Of a DNA stretch of 64,000 nt, positions 59,301-64,000 are shown in pieces (position 1 is the stretch's first letter; each line of letters starts with the position of its first letter). A model generated the notes under the pieces. That model was not told the origin of the DNA. It made no database searches and saw nothing but the letters and a program-made list of their open reading frames with translations. Source of the stretch: Nageia nagi (taxonomy: Eukaryota; Pinophyta); the NCBI GenBank assembly GCA_050084985.1, contig JBITNC010000001.1, positions 26,784,001 through 26,848,000 of the forward strand. The letters are read 5' to 3'. Made by a program: the position numbers and the translations under genes.

Positions 59301-62300
59301 TGTAGCACTTCACCTATTCCTAACTTCACAAAACCCTAAAATTTTAAACCTACTATTTTCATTAAGTTAAACACTCAAATGGTTTAGGAATGACAAGGCA
59401 ATTCAAATGAGCATATCAAGACTGTTAGTTAGTCAGCATTCACATGGCAAGATTGGTCAAATCTAGATTAACCAATCCTAATTAGAATCCTTCTAGTGTT
59501 CACTTCTTAATATTCATCCTATTAGAAGATTCCACATAAATGAACCTACCATTTCCATTTATGAACTATGCAATAAACATTTTGGTCATGGCATAGTGGT
59601 TTCCTACTCGAGGCCCATATCACTTGAGAGAACACTCATCCATAAGTTTATGCATCTTTTTTTATTGTAATCCTCTAATTCACAGATGTAGATAGATTTT
59701 CCTAGGTAATCTTCCATATGAAATAAGTAACCATCATCACTTATGGAATAGTCATTATACTCTTATTTGCTAAACTATAGGTAATATGACTACTATTTAC
59801 CTTCACTCGATAACTACAATTTTATCGATAATTATCCTCATTTGAAAAGACTATCAAGGATATGAGACACTAGCCTACCCATATCTATAATCTAGGCTCA
59901 CCATGAAGTTCAGCATCCCTATGCCCATGTCTTGAGGATCCATGGGTATTGGAATAATACCCTCAGGTGGTTTATATAGTCTACTACATTTTTAAGAAAG
60001 ATTTAAAAAAAAACCATCCCCATTTTAATGTCCCTAGAAATAATTGATCCTAAATCAATTATTAGGTTTTTAAGGTTTCATGCTTGAATCAAGCATTAGG
60101 ATATTCCTTTAATCTAATTAATTGCAAACAAATAACCTTTCATATTATTAAACATGTTCGATAAACAAAGCAATAAATTCATCAAATGTGCACAAGAAGT
60201 TTCAAATAAATGTGTTCATGAAGCCATCAAATAATATTCAACATTACATTACTTTAAACATCCCATATGCATGATGCAATGTAAACAATATTACTTTAAA
60301 AGTACATCACATGCTAGAGAATAATAAAAAGCCTTGATATGCATCTAAAGGTAGTTACTTCTAATAAGGGAGTACAATGTAGAGTATAACATACTCAGGG
60401 AATATATTTTAGTTTTCATCTTGTGATCTTACGATAATAAGGGTTTGACTAATTTTTTTTATATAAGTGTCATAATCATTTCACAATACATAAGTCTTAC
60501 TTTGATTAACTAGTTTATTTGTATATTTATCATATCCTTTGATCAACTTATAATATTGGTTTGAGGTATTTTTTACCCTTTCTATTTTTATTTGAGGGTT
60601 TTAGCTTCTTGAGTAGGTTTTCTTGTAAGATCACCTAAAACCTTAACATTTTATTTAAGCTTGAGCTAAGGATTAAGATATTATCATTCTATTTAAATCA
60701 CTTCACAACAACTCATGCCTTTATCATTTTAACCTTTCATGGATGTATATTTTCTCAAACATAACACCCTCATTTTTTATCTTAATGTTTTATTCATAAT
60801 GATTCATTAATTATTTTCTATCACCATATCTTTTATTGATTATTACAAGGGAGTTCTCCTTCAATGATAAATTATCCAAGTGTTATAATATGATTCCTAA
60901 ATTCACAATAATCATATTATATTTAGGTTAGGGAATCTATCATGATATTTCTTTCATATTTCTAAATAATTTGAACACATTAGGGGTTCTTTTATATAAT
61001 AACATCCATTTTACAATTGACTACATAACAATGGGTAATAACTTTATTCCATACCCTAATGTGTTTCATAGTGATAACAATATATCAAGACTAGTGTATC
61101 CTTAAATGGTAACTTATACATCATAGTGTATGAAATATTTAATTACATGTGAGTTCCTATATAATTGAAATAAGGAGTTTACATCATAGCTTTGTATAAT
61201 TATATCATAGAATGTCTTCGATCCATCCTCATAGACTTAGTGTATCTTCTTGATATCTTCATCTTGCACATTCATCCCAAGAAGCCAATACTTATTAAGG
61301 GAAGTACTAGAGGAGGTTTTTTTAGAGTATTTGAGGATCAGGATAGCTCTTTGCATGATGTGATGCATCCTACCATAGGTGCATCATATCTCATTCATAC
61401 AATCTTTCTCTTTCAATAAAGTTCATACAAGGATGCAACAATTAAAAAGGATAAACTCTATTCTTGATCTTGGGAGGGTTTTATACTCTCACTTGAACTA
61501 CCTCCATTCCTCAATCATAGAGTAAAATTTCATAAATTAATCTAATCATACCATCCCAATCTTTCACATGCATCATTTACAAATTATCTCAAAATATTAA
61601 CTTTAAAAAATCACACATGATAAACAAAAAGTCCAATTATCAACCAAATATCTCATAATTTCATTAATATGTTTGATCACAAAATAATTTATTTCAAAAG
61701 AAGTAATCATAAAATTTAGATCTATCAAAAAGTTTTATTATGAAGTATCCATTACATTTTCCCTTATTTAAAAGTTAGATGTAATAGCCATTTATTTAAG
61801 TAATATAATCAGGACTAATTTCAAAATTAAATGAGGTTTTTGGGAGGGAAATAATAGCATTCATAGTCGAGATATTCAGGACTAGTTGACTGCATATGAT
61901 TTACACTCGTAAGGGTGGAAAGGAGAATACCCACTATAGAATCCATGATCTAAGTAAATATAATGAGTACAACACAATATCAATAGGATACTTGCAAGGT
62001 CTTTAAGGTAGCCATTGCACCACCATGAAGAGATTCCCTAAACCCATGCTATGATAACCAAAGATATTAATAACTTATTTGTATTTGAGTACAAGACTAC
62101 TCATATTAGGAGTAAAATAATATATTAAATTTGTGTGGATTTCCAACTCATCTCGTAAATTTAATTTAACTAGTACTTTTATTCCAAGTACCTTAATACA
62201 CATATGTACCAAACAAATCTAATTACTATGCCATTCACAAGCCACAACTAGGGCTGGTCCACTAATAGAAAAATAAAGCAACCTCTAGTATTATGTAAAA

Positions 62301-62995
62301 CTTTTAAATAAATAATTTCATCCTTTCAAGATAAATTACAAGGTCCAAAATTTAAATTCTCAGCTAGACTAAATATTAAATTATTTACTCCTTCATTTAG
62401 ATACCTCCAAACACTTATTAAAAAATTGTACAATAAATATACTGACTAAATAATTTTTAAATAAATAGTTTCCCCCTTTACTAGATATAAACAAATTATA
62501 CCATATGTAATAATAAAAAAATTTAAATAAAAATCTTAAACAAAATTCACCTCAAATAAATACAAGGTGGAGTAGTATCTCTTGACCAATATAAAACTAG
62601 TTTTGAATTTACACCCATGACTATTAAATCAGACATTGAGTAAAATATATATTAAAATCACATGCAAAAGTGTCATAAAAATATTATGCCTTTAAATGAT
62701 ACAATTTAATGTAAGGCCATTAATAATAAATGACCCTATTATTATTTTCATAAACTCTTAATGAACAATCCATCCTTCAAATACACTTAAACATTATCAA
62801 ATAAAACTCAAAGCTTTGGTTAAACATTTTAGCACTAGTGGCTAAAATGTTAGAAAAGAACCTGGACAATTGAGAAGATATTCCTTCCTTCATGGGACTC
62901 TAGACCAAAATTTGGAAGAGAGGGAGAAGTGTATGAATGAATATTTTTTTCTAAGGGTTCTCCTAGGTATTTATAACTAAAAGTTGGTATAGGCC
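59301..62995 (-). mobile_element. Chromovirus E2 5' LTR, interrupted on the right
   Basis: Plus-strand start TGTAGCACTTCACCTATTCC corresponds to 8672 in E1. Matches continue through CACATGG(C/T)AAGATTGGTCAA, GTGGTTT(C/T)CTACT(C/T)GAGGCCCAT and CCATGGGTATT. Near 62880-62995 it matches 2960-3090 (E1 3' LTR), with a TATA at 62969-62977. The last ~850 bp of the LTR are cut off by the sequence starting at 62996. ORFs inside are incidental. Confidence 0.82.
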
Positions 62996-64000
62996 TATAG
63001 ATGCCTAAAAATGAATTTTCTTGTATTAATTAATTCATTTTATAGCATCAATGAATATTTATTGTAAAAAGGGTTTAAATATACCCAAAATAATGTAATC
63101 AATGTAATAGACCGTTATATGATGTAAAGAGAGTCAAATATCAAGAAAGACACCACAAATAATGTAATAGAAATGATCCCAAGAACCAAAGAGGATCAAA
63201 ATGTTGCCATAAAATAATATCAAAGGTAACATAATCGATATCGATGAGATCAATGGAGAACTAGAGGAATGATTAGAACATCATTTCACTTGACCAATAA
63301 AGGTATTTTGTAACACCATCTATCTTAGATTTACTATACCTTATGTCTTGTCTTGTGCATTTCAATTTCTGCTCATGGATCTGCATATTTTAGGTTGTTA
63401 GTGGTTCATTATGCATGGTATGTATCATGTTTGAAGTTTGATATGCAATACTCTTCATATTATTCCACATACTTCAATTCATGCATGTGAATCTACTTAA
63501 TTCATGTTATTAATGGTGTGTGTTTCTTACAATATGATGGAGTAGTAATTCTACTGTGTAAAGCTCATTGATAATCAAAAGGTAGGCATGTGACCACTCA
63601 TTTTGCATGTACTCAAAAAGATCTATTCATTTATAAGGTTTGTAAATTAGTTAGAGATTATATATGAATTGTACTGCTTAAAAATATTATATTGTAAATA
63701 TATTATGGTTTACAAGTCCATCCAAAAATATAACTATTTGTCCACCTCACATTTTTTTGTTCGTGAGGGGTAGGATCTTCATTATTTTACGGTAGGATTT
63801 TGACAAACTTGTTGGCAAGTCCTATGTACTACTAAATAATTTTCACATCTCACATTAGTCACCAAAATGTATGGAAAAGGTTCATTAATAATTTTACATA
63901 CCTAACATAAAAGATAAAAATGTATGGAGATGATTCCTCTATTATTTTTGTAAAATACTAAAGTAGCCTTTCAACTACCATAAATACCAAAATAGTCTTC
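62996..64000 (+). mobile_element. Insertion with an LTR start related to the gag-only family
   Basis: It begins TATAGATGCCTAAAAATGAA, one base off the gag-only LTR terminus for the first 18 positions, then diverges in sequence while keeping similar blocks later (for example CACCATCTATCTTAGA and TTGTGCATTTCA near 63310-63365). It is probably a sister LTR family inserted in E2. The right end lies beyond the window or is not visible. Nothing coding is seen. Confidence 0.5.

Noticed and set aside
61192-61419. 75-codon open frame on the plus strand
   Set aside because: Inside the E2 LTR; no motif and no conservation in the E1 LTR.
1-64000. CRISPR array, bacterial operon or plasmid features
   Set aside because: No regularly spaced repeats or prokaryotic genes; content is plant LTR retrotransposons throughout.

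Overview
The window looks like intergenic nuclear DNA from a seed plant with a large, repeat-filled genome. It is AT-rich and poor in CpG, and I see no intact host gene, tRNA or rRNA. Almost every recognisable stretch is a decayed LTR retrotransposon, with reading frames broken by stops and frameshifts. Slow removal of old elements suggests a gymnosperm or a giant-genome angiosperm, but the sequence alone does not name the species.

Layout. (1) About 1090-13813 is a minus-strand Ty3/gypsy chromovirus, called E1 here. It has very long LTRs (4.58 kb complete copy at 8672-13255), a primer binding site, gag, protease, reverse transcriptase, RNase H, integrase, a chromodomain and a polypurine tract. 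A second polypurine tract, a second chromodomain and an LTR tip to its right show that it was part of a tandem array. (2) 13814-24550 is plus-strand, heavily decayed sequence with acidic and coiled-coil coding remnants and some LTR boundary signals; I cannot name the family. (3) About 24560-30861 is a plus-strand Ty3/gypsy element of Tat type with two RNase H domains. (4) A second chromovirus copy, E2, lies on the minus strand at 56745-62995. Its coding sequence resumes at 30862-31121.

(5) What splits E2 is a 25.6 kb block, 31127-56739. It starts and ends with same-orientation LTRs of a third family and is flanked by a probable 5-bp target duplication. Inside it are a tail-to-tail LTR inverted repeat, one inverted gag-only element (A), a nested Ty1/copia element (36491-44936), and a plus-strand tandem array of internal tail - LTR B - internal B - LTR C - internal C - LTR D. 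These elements carry only a Tat-like gag and no pol, so they must have been moved by proteins from another element. The copia element has about 92% similar LTR starts (my count by eye) and is probably among the youngest insertions.

The most interesting signals are the head-to-tail and inverted arrangements of the gag-only family, the recovered insertion boundary of the 25.6 kb block, shared-LTR tandem structure in the chromovirus, unequal CpG loss between its two LTRs, conserved hairpins in two families, and two unrecognised acidic/coiled-coil coding remnants. All coordinates of decayed domains are approximate.
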